Of a stretch of DNA of 64,000 bases, positions 1 through 10,704 are shown in pieces. A program made the translations under genes and the position numbers. Every line of letters begins with the position of its first letter. Positions within the stretch are counted from its first letter, which is position 1. The notes below the pieces were generated by a model that had not been told where the DNA came from, searched no databases, and saw nothing but the letters and a program-made list of their open reading frames with translations. The stretch comes from Pachyseris speciosa (Eukaryota; Cnidaria; Anthozoa; Scleractinia; Pachyseridae), in NCBI GenBank assembly GCA_016490735.1, contig JAEMWC010001480.1:87298-151297 (forward strand), given 5' to 3'.

Positions 1-931
1 GCCAGGATTTCGCAGGCTTTTAAGAGTGACTCTCTGTAACGACCGAGTGAGATTGTAAAAATGTGGCACAAGGTTGAAAAATTGGGCCCTTTAATATTTT
101 TTTCTACAGATAACCTATGGTATGCTACGAATTGTGATATAAGTTTTAGGTTTCTAGACTTTTTACATTTTTGAGAAAATTTCGAAAACCGTCGACAACC
201 CGTGAAGCCGTAAAATCACAAAAATGAGGTCAACTTTCCTGATCGGAGAATCGAACTCGCGTGAAGGTGCATAACAAATTATGGTTTTCCTTAGGCTATA
301 ATTTCATTTAGGAGTTACTGCTAAGCTGCTTTGATGATACTTTAGGCTTATAATTATAATTCCCAATCGAAGAGAAGCGAAATTTCCAAACTTTGAAAAT
401 CAAACATCTCAAAGCATGCTCGGTATTACTTAAAATTCTTTCAAAATTCAATTCTAGCAAGTAAAAGAGAAGTATTTGAACGTGGTATAATTGTTTGCTT
501 TGGAAAAATTACTTCTGCAACGAGCCACCCCATGGAAGTTGACCCAATTTGACCTTCAAAGTGATTTTGATTAACCGGAATGTGAACAACTCGACTCGCT
601 TTCGCTCGCTTTCTAGTCAAACCATTGAAAAGCCCTGCCATTTCCCATTAACACTACGCAGTAAACCCACCTAAGGTAATACCTCGTGACAGCTTACCTT
701 CAAAATGAGTGTTTGAGGGCAAATAATTTCGATGTTCCTTGCTAACATTTCCTTACTTTCTTGCTACTGCCCTCAGGAACTGGCGTTTATATAGGGCAGC
801 GGCATTTTTTCCCCACCTTGTGCAATATTTTCCCAGTAAATGAATCCATGTCTTGCATATCAAGAGTCCTTGGGTATCTATAGAGGTTTGTATTAAACAT
901 TTGTGATGCAAAGAGGCAACAACTGAAGGAA
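1..931. other. Non-coding 5' flank or intron, nothing recognised
   Basis: AT-rich sequence with only short random ORFs on both strands. I see no LRR-type exon, signal-peptide exon or repeat that I can name. Confidence 0.5.
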
Positions 932-1013
932 CTAATATTTAACTGAATATTAAACTCAAAGATGTGATCGATGTCACGCAATCTTTACATGTAAGTGATC
1001 ACGTGCCGCAAAT
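932..1013 (-). repeat. Dispersed repeat, inverted partner of 4393-4474
   Basis: About 82 bases that match 4393-4474 in reverse complement with few differences. The shared core includes the string GTGATCACTTACATGT. The short ORF beginning MRDIDHIFE on opposite strands at both places is a by-product of this repeat. Confidence 0.7.
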
Positions 1014-2745
1014 ACATCCGCGTGGATGTTTTGCGCCTTGATCATGTCTTCACTTTCTTCCTTACTAACATACATGTTTTAAAGACTTGCTATCAAAGGA
1101 CTGGGCGCTCAACTCAAATGCTTTCCGTAGACGGTAGATTTATGAACCAGCAAAAGAAGTACCTGACTGAGAAATGTCCCCAAGGTGAGCGGTTACGACA
1201 AAAAGCGATCCAGCATCACTTGCGCATGCAAGGGAAACGGATGTTGACCAGTGAGAAGCGTTTTGTAAAAGTACACGGTTGTAAATAAATTTTGCTCTGC
1301 AGTTTTTTTTTCGGCCTTCACCCACACAGGACGTTTTTTCAATATCTTCCAGCTGCCCCCGCGCCCAACCTACCTCCTTGAGCAACTTCTTGATATTCAT
1401 TTAGTTTCTTGTCTAATAATTTCCTAAGCGCACGAAGTAACTCTCGGCCAGGTGAGTGTAATGCAATTTCCCCTTCGTCACTCTCCGACCAGATGATCTT
1501 AATTTGAGGACGGAGAATTTTTTTCTGATTAGGGAGAGGGTAAGAATCTGTTTTCTGAAGGAACAATCTGTTTTTCCCGTTGATGTTACACACAAAAACA
1601 TTCAACGTTCCATTTAATGGCCAACGCAACAATTGAGGTTATAAGATTTTCCATCATGATATAAAAATACACATGATATCAAAATACGCTCATTAAAACT
1701 ATATTTCAGTTCAGGTCTTTCATTCTCGTCAGGGGCACAGTGAACAGACCCGGTAGAGACATGCGTGAGCGATAAAAAGAGACACCGCGAAGCCGGGATT
1801 GATTTTAAGCGCATAAAGGGTGAAGGCAAAATAAAAAAAAAACTGAAATTCGAGGGGAAGTAAAAACCGATCAAATGTCTGTACGTCTAATCACATGTAT
1901 GAAACCACACCCTACCCTCGGCCCCCTATACCCCATCTACTTTGAACTTGAGGCGGCACTTCTTGTGTGGGCGCAGGGCCGAAAAAATTTCCTGCACAGC
2001 AAACTTTATTTAAATTGGTCAACATACAGTCATTTGTGCACTAATCTTGTTCGTTCATACTTCACGGAGAAGACAGAATTGTCTTTTCTTATAAGCAATG
2101 GTTTGTTTGATGGTTTTTGTTTTTACTTTTTTTCAACTTGGACAGTAAGAACATAGTTTAAGATGGCGGTACTGTCTTGGCTGAATCGCGCAAAATTTAA
2201 GTTTAAATAGTTTCAATCCAAGACTAGAAACTGCTTTAAATTTCTAATCAATCCAATTTAAAGGAGTATGTTCGAAAGGAAGTACATTCAAATTGCTTGG
2301 AGGTTAAATTGAAAAAGGTTTAAGGGTTTATATGGATTTATAAAAGATATCTGGTCACTCTTCTCCCAGATCTACTGCGTTCAGCTTCAACCATATGCTG
2401 CTTGTGGGCTGCGCGTGAGAAGCCGTTGTCTTTTCGCATTCTCATCTTCCTACTCCTCACTTTCACTGTCCTCTGATTCGCCAGCTATGACTTTTTGGCG
2501 CTTCGCCATTCACACTGCTAGTTATTTTTACGACACGTTACGCTTGCCGCTAACTATAAATCGTAACTTAATAAACTTCTTTTCGCTGTCCTCTGAAAAT
2601 GTGGTTAATTTCTGAGTACCATAGGTCCTGGCTAGCAGAGAAGGAGGCGTCTAAGTTAAAAAATAAGTTTTCCCACTTTGAACAATCACGTGAAATTCTT
2701 TCAGCTTGCGTAATAGGCGCAAATGTGGTATGCCACTTCAGGAAT
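1014..2745. other. Non-coding stretch, nothing recognised
   Basis: Only short overlapping ORFs without domain signatures occur on either strand. No splice-bounded exon of the receptor type was seen. Confidence 0.45.
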
Positions 2746-2882
2746 AGCCTGCGTAGCAGGTGCTACAAAAGGAATGGGAAGGGGGAAAGCGGGAAGCGAA
2801 GCGAAGTGAGGGGAGAGCGCGCACCGAGTGCGCGCGCTTTCCCCTTCCCTTTTCCTTTACCAGCGCCTGCCACGCAAGGAAT
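2746..2882. repeat. Foldback MITE of the TAGCCTGCGTAGC type
   Basis: The left arm TAGCCTGCGTAGCAGGTGCT pairs imperfectly with a right arm containing AGCGCCTGCCACGCA. The centre is purine-rich and then GC-rich (GAGCGCGCACCGAGTGCGCGCGC, itself partly palindromic). The ends resemble those of the element at 3265-3374. Confidence 0.5.
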
Positions 2883-3264
2883 GGGAATACGGCCCTAAAT
2901 TTCAGCCTAGTTCTCTTCAAGGGACACTCTAAGTCTTTGCCGTGTACCCGGCTTACAGAAAATTATGGAAGGCAACTTCCACGCCGATTCTCAAAGAAGG
3001 TCCTTTAGCTTGCATGTACTGACCAGCGGTTCTAATGATAAGTAAAAAAGACCACCTTCTAAGACATTCGATTGTGGATTATAAATACTGGAAGCAGCTT
3101 TCTCATTATTGTTTTTTATATACAATATTCTTTAACAGTGGCACTTAGGAAGTACATAATCAGATAGCATGACTCTCAGGTTAATTATCGAATTTAGGAA
3201 ACGTGTATATACAGATAAAAAAGCTTTTATGTCGCATACTATCCATGTCATCATGCCGCGATCT

Positions 3265-3374
3265 TAGCCTGCGTAGCTGGCGGTTTTGTTCGGAAGCGCT
3301 CGAGCGATCTTTTGCCCTCCGCCCTATTTTCCTCGCGCGCGCTCCTCAACAGAAATCGCGAGCTACGCAGGCTA
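3265..3374. repeat. Short foldback MITE with TAGCCTGCGTAGCT ends
   Basis: The terminal 14 bases TAGCCTGCGTAGCT reappear as AGCTACGCAGGCTA at the other end, 110 bp overall. The interior is GC-rich and non-coding. Confidence 0.65.
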
Positions 3375-4279
3375 CCGAAGATAGAGAATCAAAAACGTTG
3401 CTGAACATTGACTGCAAAAAGCATTAATTTTACTATGATATTTATATAGTAAAATTGCAATGTATTCTCCGCCTCTTGAGGTCATTATTTTATTATTATG
3501 CTCGGTATTATCGCACGATCTTCGGGATTACACACCATACAGTTGTCCCACTGCATTATAGACAAAAATCGTATGTTACGCTGAATAGAACGAAAAGATA
3601 TATTACAGAACTTACACCGCCATCAACCTAATAAAAACTGCAATGAACTGTACCGACCGACTGCTGGAGCGTCTTCAAGAATGGTGCTGTGAACGCTCCG
3701 GAGAATAGGAATAAAGGTACCAAAACGCGAAATTTAGCCGGCAAATACGAAATACAATAAACTTAAGCAAATCAGTTGCAAAGTAGCAGTAGAATCACCA
3801 TACCGTCGATCGCGACTCTTCTTCTTCAGTTTCCCCGTGCATCAATACAGTATATAAAATGATGATACCACAGACCACATGTAAGCAAGTACTCTTGAGT
3901 ACACTCAGAAGCGTCAAGAACAGCGCGGAGGTATCCCATTTCTCAGCAAGTCGAAGTTCACCACACCAGATGTGCAATTATTTAAATATTGTTTAAGGCT
4001 ACTGTCAGTCCCTCAAAAAATTACTGATCCCAGATCCCTGGGCTGTGATCCCAGATCCCGGGGCTGTGATCCCTGACCCCAGAGATGTGATCCCTGATCC
4101 CATATACCTCGTTACGACCCTGCCACTGACTATCCCGCGTAGATGAGTTGCATGTAAAGGCGGGCCATGTTTCAACCCTCCTAGCCGGGTAACTCAGTTA
4201 GCCGAGGCACCCTCCCTCCATGTAAACAGGCCCTAAATGTGTTCGCGTGTAAACAACGATTCAAAGTATTGCATCAAAA

Positions 4280-4330
<51 letters not shown>

Positions 4331-4392
4331 TCAAAAACCAATATGCTAAACTTGTATGTTTTAGTAAGGAAGAAAACGAAGACATGATCAAA
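3375..4392. repeat. Non-coding stretch with two simple tandem repeats
   Basis: Mostly unassigned. At about 4024-4106 a unit of roughly 23 bases built on GATCCC(A/T)GA is repeated three to four times. At about 4276-4330 there is a long (AATC)n microsatellite. Confidence 0.7.
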
Positions 4393-4474
4393 TATTTGCG
4401 GCACGTGATCACTTACATGTGAAGATTGCGTGACATTGATCACATCTTTGAGTCTAATATTCAGTTAAATATTA
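4393..4474 (+). repeat. Dispersed repeat, inverted partner of 932-1013
   Basis: Matches 932-1013 in reverse complement. It is followed by a G-run and a GGGAATTTGACT-like phrase repeated several times through about 4690. Confidence 0.7.
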
Positions 4475-5215
4475 TGCACCTATCAATGGTTTGCCCCAGG
4501 ATGGGGGGGGGGGGCAACCCACGGGAATTTGACTTTGTGAGGCTCTACCTGGGTAGGGATTTTGACGTCCACAGCGTTCCCCTGGGTGGGAAATTTGACT
4601 CTGTCGCCATCTTGGAAAGTGGAGAGGGCCTGGAGGGGGTGGGAATTTGACTCTCATTGGAGACCCAGGGGTAGGAAAATTGACATTTCAAGACCTGAAA
4701 ATTTCAAATTCCCCTGGGGTTGCCCCCCCAAATTTTCAGCAGTGTAGCCGGGTTCCAGAATTCAACTGTCCTTTGGAAGAATATTTTTAGCAACCAACGA
4801 TTCTAAATTATTCCCCCATGTTATTGCCTTTTCTGCCGGTGTGCTTCGCTTTGGATTCAGGAGTGCATTGCCCTCCCACATCACCCAATGTTCTTTCAAA
4901 ACTGAAAACTTTGCACACTACGAGAGCATCTTAATTAGAAAGGTTAGTTATGCAATTACATTGCCTTTTTTTATTTTATTTTTATAAAACATCGTTTCAG
5001 TTGTGTTGAGGCAAAAAGAGCAAATGATTATTAAAACGAACTGACTCTATCGAAAAAGAAGATCTCACAAATTAATATGATCTGGTGAGCTGAAGTCACT
5101 CTTTATTTGGGCACTAAGGCCACATGGTAGCGGGTATTACCCCTTAAATCTACCAAATTAAAGATTGAGCCAAAGCATCAGCAGCCATGGACAGCTGTTT
5201 CGGCCTTGTTAGGCC
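4475..5215. repeat. Non-coding stretch with degenerate GGGAATTTGAC phrases
   Basis: Between about 4520 and 4700 the phrase (G)GGAA(A)TTTGAC recurs four to five times at uneven spacing. The remainder to 5215 holds nothing I recognise. Confidence 0.4.
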
Positions 5216-5530
5216 GCTGTTGTACCGCATTTTCTGCATGGCCTCCCATTTGCACGAACAGAAAGTGTGGTCCAACAACATTGACAAGGGGCGTTGGAGG
5301 GGCTCCTCTTTTCAGTCAGAATGCACCATTTTGTTAATGATCAGTTCCTGGTGAATTGTGGGTAGATCCAGTCCTTCGTGGGGGCAAACGGTCAAATTAC
5401 AATTTCAAATTACGTCTTAAGATGGCCGTTTGCCCTCACAAAGGACTGGATCTACCAACAATTCAGCAGGAACTGATCATTGGCAAAATGGTGTATTAAG
5501 TGTACCGTCTCAAGTATATTTACAACTGGC
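5216..5530. repeat. Dispersed repeat interrupted by a foldback element
   Basis: Positions 5216-5322 and 5495-5530 together match 7231-7380. The two copies share the phrases ACCGCATTTTCTGCATGGCC, GGTCCAACAACATTGA and AAGTGTACCGTCTCA. The copy here is split by the 172-bp foldback element at 5323-5494; the copy at 7.3 kb is uninterrupted. Confidence 0.75.
5323..5494. mobile_element. 172-bp foldback MITE (GCACCATTTTG ends) with an empty-site copy nearby
   Basis: The left end GCACCATTTTG pairs with the right end CAAAATGGTGT. The palindrome continues inward: TGATCAGTTCCTG with CAGGAACTGATCA, and TAGATCCAGTCCTT with AAGGACTGGATCTA. At 7330-7350 the same host sequence continues without the element, so the insertion site can be read directly. 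The duplicated target appears to be about 2 bp (AT). Confidence 0.75.
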
Positions 5531-7073
5531 TGTCTGATTTATGTACAGGAGGAAATGTCGTTGTTTTCAAATGGAAGCTGGCTACATGGGCGCAGAATAG
5601 TTATTTTCAAGGTTGAAGTTTTACTTACCGTGAAAGCTCTATTAAACTCCCCGGGGGAAGGCGGGGCGGGGGGGCTTATTACTGTATGAGAACTGCAGAT
5701 TTATCAGTGTTCTAATTGATCCGAAATTGTGTGAAAAAGCGTTTTGAAATTGGTGTTGTTTTGAGTTCGTGCGTTGTGACGTAAGGCGTGCATTCGATTT
5801 TTTCATTTCGCGCGACAGCTGTAAGAAACGTTGGCGAATTAAAAGCTGTTTGCTATTCCTAAGCGTAGTGGCAGATTTCAGTCGTATCGAGAACCTTTTT
5901 AATATAGTAAAGCGCGAGTTAAATTAAAAAGAAAAGCAGTAAGACTGAATATCACACATGAGACATTTCAAGAGTTGGCTTATCGCGAAGGGGAATTGTT
6001 GACAATCACTTTTGACTCAACGTATAAGCGCAAAACAGAAGCAGACACGCCGAAGGCTGAAAACATATTATGTTTTGGTAAAAATAAACCTGATTAAAGG
6101 AAAGTCAGTATTTTATTTACTCGTATTTTCTTACACAGGAACATTTGTCGCGCTATGGCGTTTCTTACATGTTGTGAACACGTTACTTTTCCAAAAAGCC
6201 AAATAAATGGAAAACACTAGTACTGTGATTATCTCCAATCAGTCCTGAATAGTCTTCAATAACAGACTATAAAAGCAAGATAAACATAAAAGAGCTACAT
6301 ATATTCCCTTTCAGTTGCTATGGTAGATCGTCCGTTGAATGGTAGACCTTGATGTGGTACTCCATGACATCCGTCCCGAAAAGTTACCCAGCGATTAACT
6401 TTTGTGTTCGTACTAATGAAAGAACGTACAACGGCTTTTGCGAACAAGTAACTTGTAAAGAACTTCTCTAAATTAGTTTGGCCGCAGGTTATTAGATAAA
6501 CTTCATAACTGAAGTTTGAAGTCATAACTGTCTTTGAATCACCCGAGCAGCTGACTCTTTCTTCATTGTCTGTACCGTTTTCTCTTTCTGAGTCATCAGT
6601 GTTAATTCCTTTTTTAAAAGTGAAGTTCTATCAGTATTTCTTTCAGTAGGCGATTTGCTGCAACGGAGTGCTTCCCCAGTGGCTCGCCCTTTAAATGGCA
6701 CGCGATCACAGAAAATCGTGTGGTGATGTTAATTTCAAAGAACGTAAAGAAACCATTATATGGTAGATCTAACACCGGTTCATACGTCATTTCTGAAACC
6801 GAATAGAGCTGCGTAACTTAGAATGATGTCCAGCTATTCCGCAGAAAGCCAAACGACCTTTCATAGTAATTCATGGCCATCTTTGCGCTTGCTCTCAGAA
6901 AACACTAAAATCAGCTGCGATTACGTCAACACCGAAATGCACGAAAATACACTTTCAGCCTTGGTCATTTCTAAGCCTTATAACATAGCAAAAGCACACT
7001 ACTTCCTGTATCGATTGTCCAGGTAAAAGAACGGTCATACAAGGTAATAGAACGGGCATACAATACTAAAACT
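5531..7073. other. Non-coding stretch, nothing recognised
   Basis: Short ORFs only, up to 76 codons, without domain signatures. No exon with LRR spacing was seen. Confidence 0.45.
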
Positions 7074-7225
7074 CTCCCTTGACAGTTACTACACGACAGG
7101 CAAGACTCCCCTCCCCCCTCTCCCTTCACAGTTACTCCACGACAGGCAAGACTCCCCCCCCCCCCTCTTTCTCCCTTGACAGTTACTGCACGACAGGCTT
7201 GACTCCTCTCTCCCCCCCCTCCCTT
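7074..7225. repeat. About 50-bp minisatellite, three units
   Basis: Three copies of a unit containing CAGTTACTNCACGACAGGC are separated by long C-runs and CTCC tracts. The open frames on both strands here (for example SCSNCQGR repeats) only reflect the tandem structure. Confidence 0.75.
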
Positions 7226-7230
7226 GATCA

Positions 7231-7380
7231 TTGTTGTTGGACCGCATTTTCTGCATGGCCTTGCATTTGTTCGAACAGAAAATATGGTCCAACAACATTG
7301 ATAAGGGGAGCGGGAGTGGCACCTCTTTTCAGTCGGAATTAAGTGTACCGTCTCAGGTATTTTTGCAACTGGTTGTATGT
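7231..7380. repeat. Dispersed repeat, uninterrupted copy of 5216-5530
   Basis: Contains a hairpin made by TTGTTGGACCGCATTTTCTG and CAGAAAATATGGTCCAACAA. It serves as the empty-site reference for the foldback element at 5323-5494. Confidence 0.7.
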
Positions 7381-7491
7381 AGCTTCCAAATGCGGATAGG
7401 TTGATAACGTAGACATCAAAATTGAGTGAACGTGGCCCTAGTTAATCTTGGACTACCACTGAAATATAATAAGGCTTCGTACTTTTTTTAG

Positions 7492-7560
7492 GTTTTTAAG
7501 CGACAACCAGTTGGATTTCTTGGGGGATGGAGTATTTAACAACACCCGTCTGTTGCGACT
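7492..7560 (+). CDS. LRR-GPCR exon 1 of those visible (LRR)
   Basis: A T-rich tract ending in AG precedes the exon and GTAAGT follows. Read as 1+3n+2 it gives FLSDNQLDFLGDGVF then NNTRLLRL, a typical LRR. At 69 bp it is one codon shorter than its siblings, the residue being lost after the conserved Phe. It carries an N-N-T glycosylation sequon. It is the most upstream receptor exon I could find, and its incoming phase shows that at least one more exon lies 5'. Confidence 0.85.
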
Positions 7561-7720
7561 GTAAGTCAAATACTTACCTCTTAAACATACAAAGTAAAAA
7601 TGTAAACAGGACTCCAACTGTACCAGGGTCAAATTATCGACCGAATACAAAAGGGAATAATGAAAAATCGTGGACTTCTTTTTAGACAGGCGTTATAAAT
7701 AAACTGTTAATTGTCTGCAG

Positions 7721-7792
7721 GCACTTGGATAACAATCAGCTGAAGGAATTGCCATCTGGAATTTTTCATCATAATGAAAACTTGTATGAGCT
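7721..7792 (+). CDS. LRR-GPCR exon 2 (LRR)
   Basis: 72 bp between TGTCTGCAG and GTGAGT. It encodes HLDNNQLKELPSGIF followed by HHNENLYEL, matching the LxLxxNxLxxLPxGxF pattern. The frame continues from the exon at 7492. The following intron is 21.9 kb and full of mobile elements. Confidence 0.9.
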
Positions 7793-8249
7793 GTGAGTAA
7801 ACCTTTTTCACCTGCTTAAATAATTATATATAATATTAAGCACGGAGGGGTTTCAATGGAACTAAGACAATAACCCTGAAATGATATTAAAATGTATTAC
7901 GATGGTTAAAAGTCTTGGTTCTTTTCTTCCAACGCATACGTGACGCTTGCGACTGCAGCTATCGCAAACTGAGATAGCCTGCATGAGAGACAATTCTTTA
8001 GTTGTTGTTTTTTTTATTTTGTGTTTTTACCCGCCAGCCTAGCAGCGAAGAAAATAAATTGCTCAATGTCGATAGAAATGCATTTTTTTCTAAATATAAA
8101 TATATTGGAATCGTACATTGAACTGTGGATTAAAGATCGAATGAAGACGCAAATGATCGTTTTAGTGGTGAACGCTACTTGAGCAGTACCGAAAAGAAAG
8201 TTTAAAACAATTGGCTCTCGTTTGTTGTTTTCAAAGATCTCTTTGACTG
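7793..8249. other. Start of the 21.9-kb intron, nothing recognised
   Basis: AT-rich intron sequence with no named repeat or exon. The minus-strand Penelope-like fragment begins right after it. Confidence 0.5.
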
Positions 8250-10080
8250 AATTAGTTCTTAAGAGACGTAGTGCTTCTCCTTTTATAAAAACCCTTTTTG
8301 GAGTTATACGGGTGGAAGGATGAGAAGTGCGTGTATTGAAAAGTTTCAGTGGGCTTGAAGTGTGTTGAAGAGAGTTGAAAGTCGAGGTCCTTTGAAAACC
8401 TCAGTGTCGAGGAAGACAGCGCGTTCTGATGACATTTCATGCACAAACACTTGATTGTGTGGTGGAAAGAGTTAGCGAAGTTTACGAAATCACCTGAGAC
8501 TTCTGTAATATGAATGTTCCACAATGAAAATATGTCATCAATATATCTTTTCCAAACGACATGTTTTTGTGGACTGGCCATTAGTAGTCGTTTTTCGAGA
8601 TCTGCCATAAATATGACAGAGAAAGCGACCGCCATTTTAGTTCCCATAGCGATGCCGTGGGTTTGTACGAAGTGCTTTCCGTTGAATTGGAAAGAATTTT
8701 CTTCTAGTATGAGCTGCATGTGTTCCCGTAAATCGTTGGTGGGAATTGGCAGATTATGCTCATAATGGTCCTCGTAGTAGCGGCAGATAACATCAATTCC
8801 CTCTGTTTGAGGAATGTTAGTGTAGAGGGAACTAACAGCAAGAGTGGCTAAAATAACATCGTTTGGAATTTGCGTGTTTTCGATGAAATTGATAAAATCA
8901 GTGGTGTATTTTAAATATGACTCTTGTTTGATAGCGATGGGTTGTAATCGTGAATCCACGAAACTGGAATTACGTTCTGTAGGGCCGCTACTACCAGAAA
9001 CAATTGGTCTGCCGACTGGTGTTTTCTTGTGGATTTTAGTCAGCGTGTAACATTCTGCTATGGGTGGTCGTTTTGGACCGATTGTCAACATTTGTGAGTC
9101 ATTTTGTCGATATTACCCGAGCGGAATAGTTTGTTAACTATTTGGTGACTTTTCGGGCAGTGTCTAGCACAATAGGAGATGTGAGAGGCGTATAGAATTT
9201 ATCGTCAGATAATTGTTGTAAGCCTTCTTGTATTTGTTGTACGGTGTCCATAATGACTGTTGTTGTTCCTTTGTCGGCTTTTTTGAGATAAATTTCGCTA
9301 TTGCCCGTAAGTGAGCTAATAGCTTTCTTTCGTTCGCTGAAATGTTGTCATTTTCAGGTCGGAAAACTGTCGAAATAAAATAGTTTTCAAGGGCAACTGG
9401 GTTTTGAGTTGGTGGTTGTGTTTATTAAAGTCTACGAGTCCTCTGCTTCTACGTTCGTTATAAGGAAGATCAGTTTCAGGATGTAGGTGATCAGGTTTTA
9501 GTTCGTAGACTCGGTTGTGTTGTGATCGCTAAAATTGCGCGATTATAGAGGCCCTGCCAGGAGAGGGGCCCGTGTCGCTTGTCTGAATTTTAATATCTCC
9601 CGTGTCGGTGTTTAAATCGTTAATTCTCGGCCTCGATGCCATTGTCGGAAGTTTGCCGGATTGATGTCGCCTGTCGGGATTTCATTTTCTGTGCCGTCGC
9701 TACTGTTTGGGCCATGTCGCTTGTCGGAATTTACCCTGGCAGGGCCTCATTATAGTTTGTAGTCAGTGTTAGGTGACCGTAAGTAGATTTCCCTCAAGTT
9801 TGTAACTAAACGCTTCGTTGCACCGTACCATGGTAGAGTTCTGAAAAGAACTGTGTTTCATCTGTGAGATGCAAGACCGGTTTCGAAACCAAAAGATTGG
9901 ATCCTTCGTCATTTGCTTTTGAGGGCTTTGAAGATGAGTTTCAGGATGTAGGTCATCAGGTTTTAGTTCGTAGACTCGGTTTTGTTGTGATCGCTAAAAT
10001 TGAGCGACTATAGTTTGGAGTCAGTGTTAGGTGATCGTGTGTAAATTTCCCTCAAGTTTGTAACTAAACGCTTCGTTTAA
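8250..10080 (-). pseudogene. Penelope-like element reverse transcriptase, degenerate
   Basis: The minus-strand frame from 9091 to 8252 holds 279 codons of a Penelope-like RT. Visible family motifs are YTLTKIHKKTPVGRPIVSG, SLYTNIPQTEGI, HGIAMGTKMAVAF, the catalytic YIDDIF and THFKPTETFQYTHFSS. The N-terminal part continues in other frames to about 9330-9540 (KADKGTTTVIMD, LKPDHLHPETDLPYNERRSR). At least two frameshifts lie near 9100-9150, and the motif-A aspartate that normally precedes V-x-SLYTN is alanine (LAVSSLYTN). These together indicate a dead copy. A MITE at 9548-9748 interrupts its 5' portion. A stretch of about 140 bp from this part recurs at about 9940-10080, the two copies being separated by the MITE and further sequence. 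No GIY-YIG domain was seen. Confidence 0.85.
9548..9748. mobile_element. 201-bp MITE, perfect 14-bp TIR GAGGCCCTGCCAGG, TSD ATTATA
   Basis: The ends GAGGCCCTGCCAGG and CCTGGCAGGGCCTC are exact inverted repeats. The bases ATTATA occur directly outside both ends (9542-9547 and 9749-9754). The repeat copy at about 10000-10030 shows the host sequence without it (CTATAGTTTG). Inside, the phrase GTCG recurs many times, often as GTCGCTTGTCGGAATTT. A related element lies at 53415-53896. Confidence 0.85.
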
Positions 10081-10289
10081 ACAAAAGCATGCCGTTGAAC
10101 GAAAGCATGCTGACTAAAATATTACTCACTTGATATTCTTTTGCTTCCAGCCGTGACTTAATTTCCTTCCTTTAGTGAATCTTTGTATCGTTCTGGGATG
10201 ACGGGTAGATCGAAGTTTTGTTCCGGTACAGAAGCTACTTACAGGGAACCCATGGTTCACATTACATATTTACTAGTAATTTGAGCGTC
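10081..10289. other. Intron sequence, nothing recognised
   Basis: Short stretch between the Penelope-like duplicate and the GGCTCT-rich region. No feature seen. Confidence 0.4.
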
Positions 10290-10700
10290 TCTATTAATAA
10301 GAGCCCAATTGACCCTAAAGCCGTGAACCCATCTTGGCTTGAATGGAAATGGCTCTACCAATCGGCATCAAAATGGCTCTGATTGGGGCCTTTTCTATTG
10401 TAACAATGTGGCTCTGCTCTTGGATATCATCAATATTAACCGAGACGGCCCTAAATTGGTCCCAATTTGTCAGTGTCGAAATGGCTCTAGTGATAGGGGT
10501 TGATACGCACCAAGGGGCTGAATTAATTTCCACTGTGGGTCAAATCGGTTTTTGCTGGGGCTGAAACGGTTTTTATTTGGGTCGATAAAGACCAAATTGA
10601 CAAAATGGCCCCACGAAGAGTCAAATCATGATCAGCTCCAGGGGCAATAGAGCTGAATCGGTACTTTGGGGATGAAACAGATCTTTTGAATTTACAGTGC
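10290..10700. repeat. Degenerate interspersed GGCTCT / GGCCC(C/T) motif array
   Basis: AAATGGCTCT-like and GGCCC-like words recur about every 30-50 bases, mixed with words such as AATTGAC and TGATTGGGGCC. Both strands stay open for about 70 codons, which comes from the motif repetition and not from a gene. It may be a decayed MITE built like the GTCG-rich family at 9.5 and 53.4 kb. Confidence 0.4.
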
Positions 10701-10704
10701 AAAT

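Noticed and set aside
3795..3977. 60-codon minus-strand ORF with a hydrophobic stretch
   Set aside because: No splice context or homology signal; length expected by chance.
7079..7342. Overlapping ORFs rich in Pro/Ser and SCSNCQGR repeats
   Set aside because: Minisatellite and C-run artefact on both strands.
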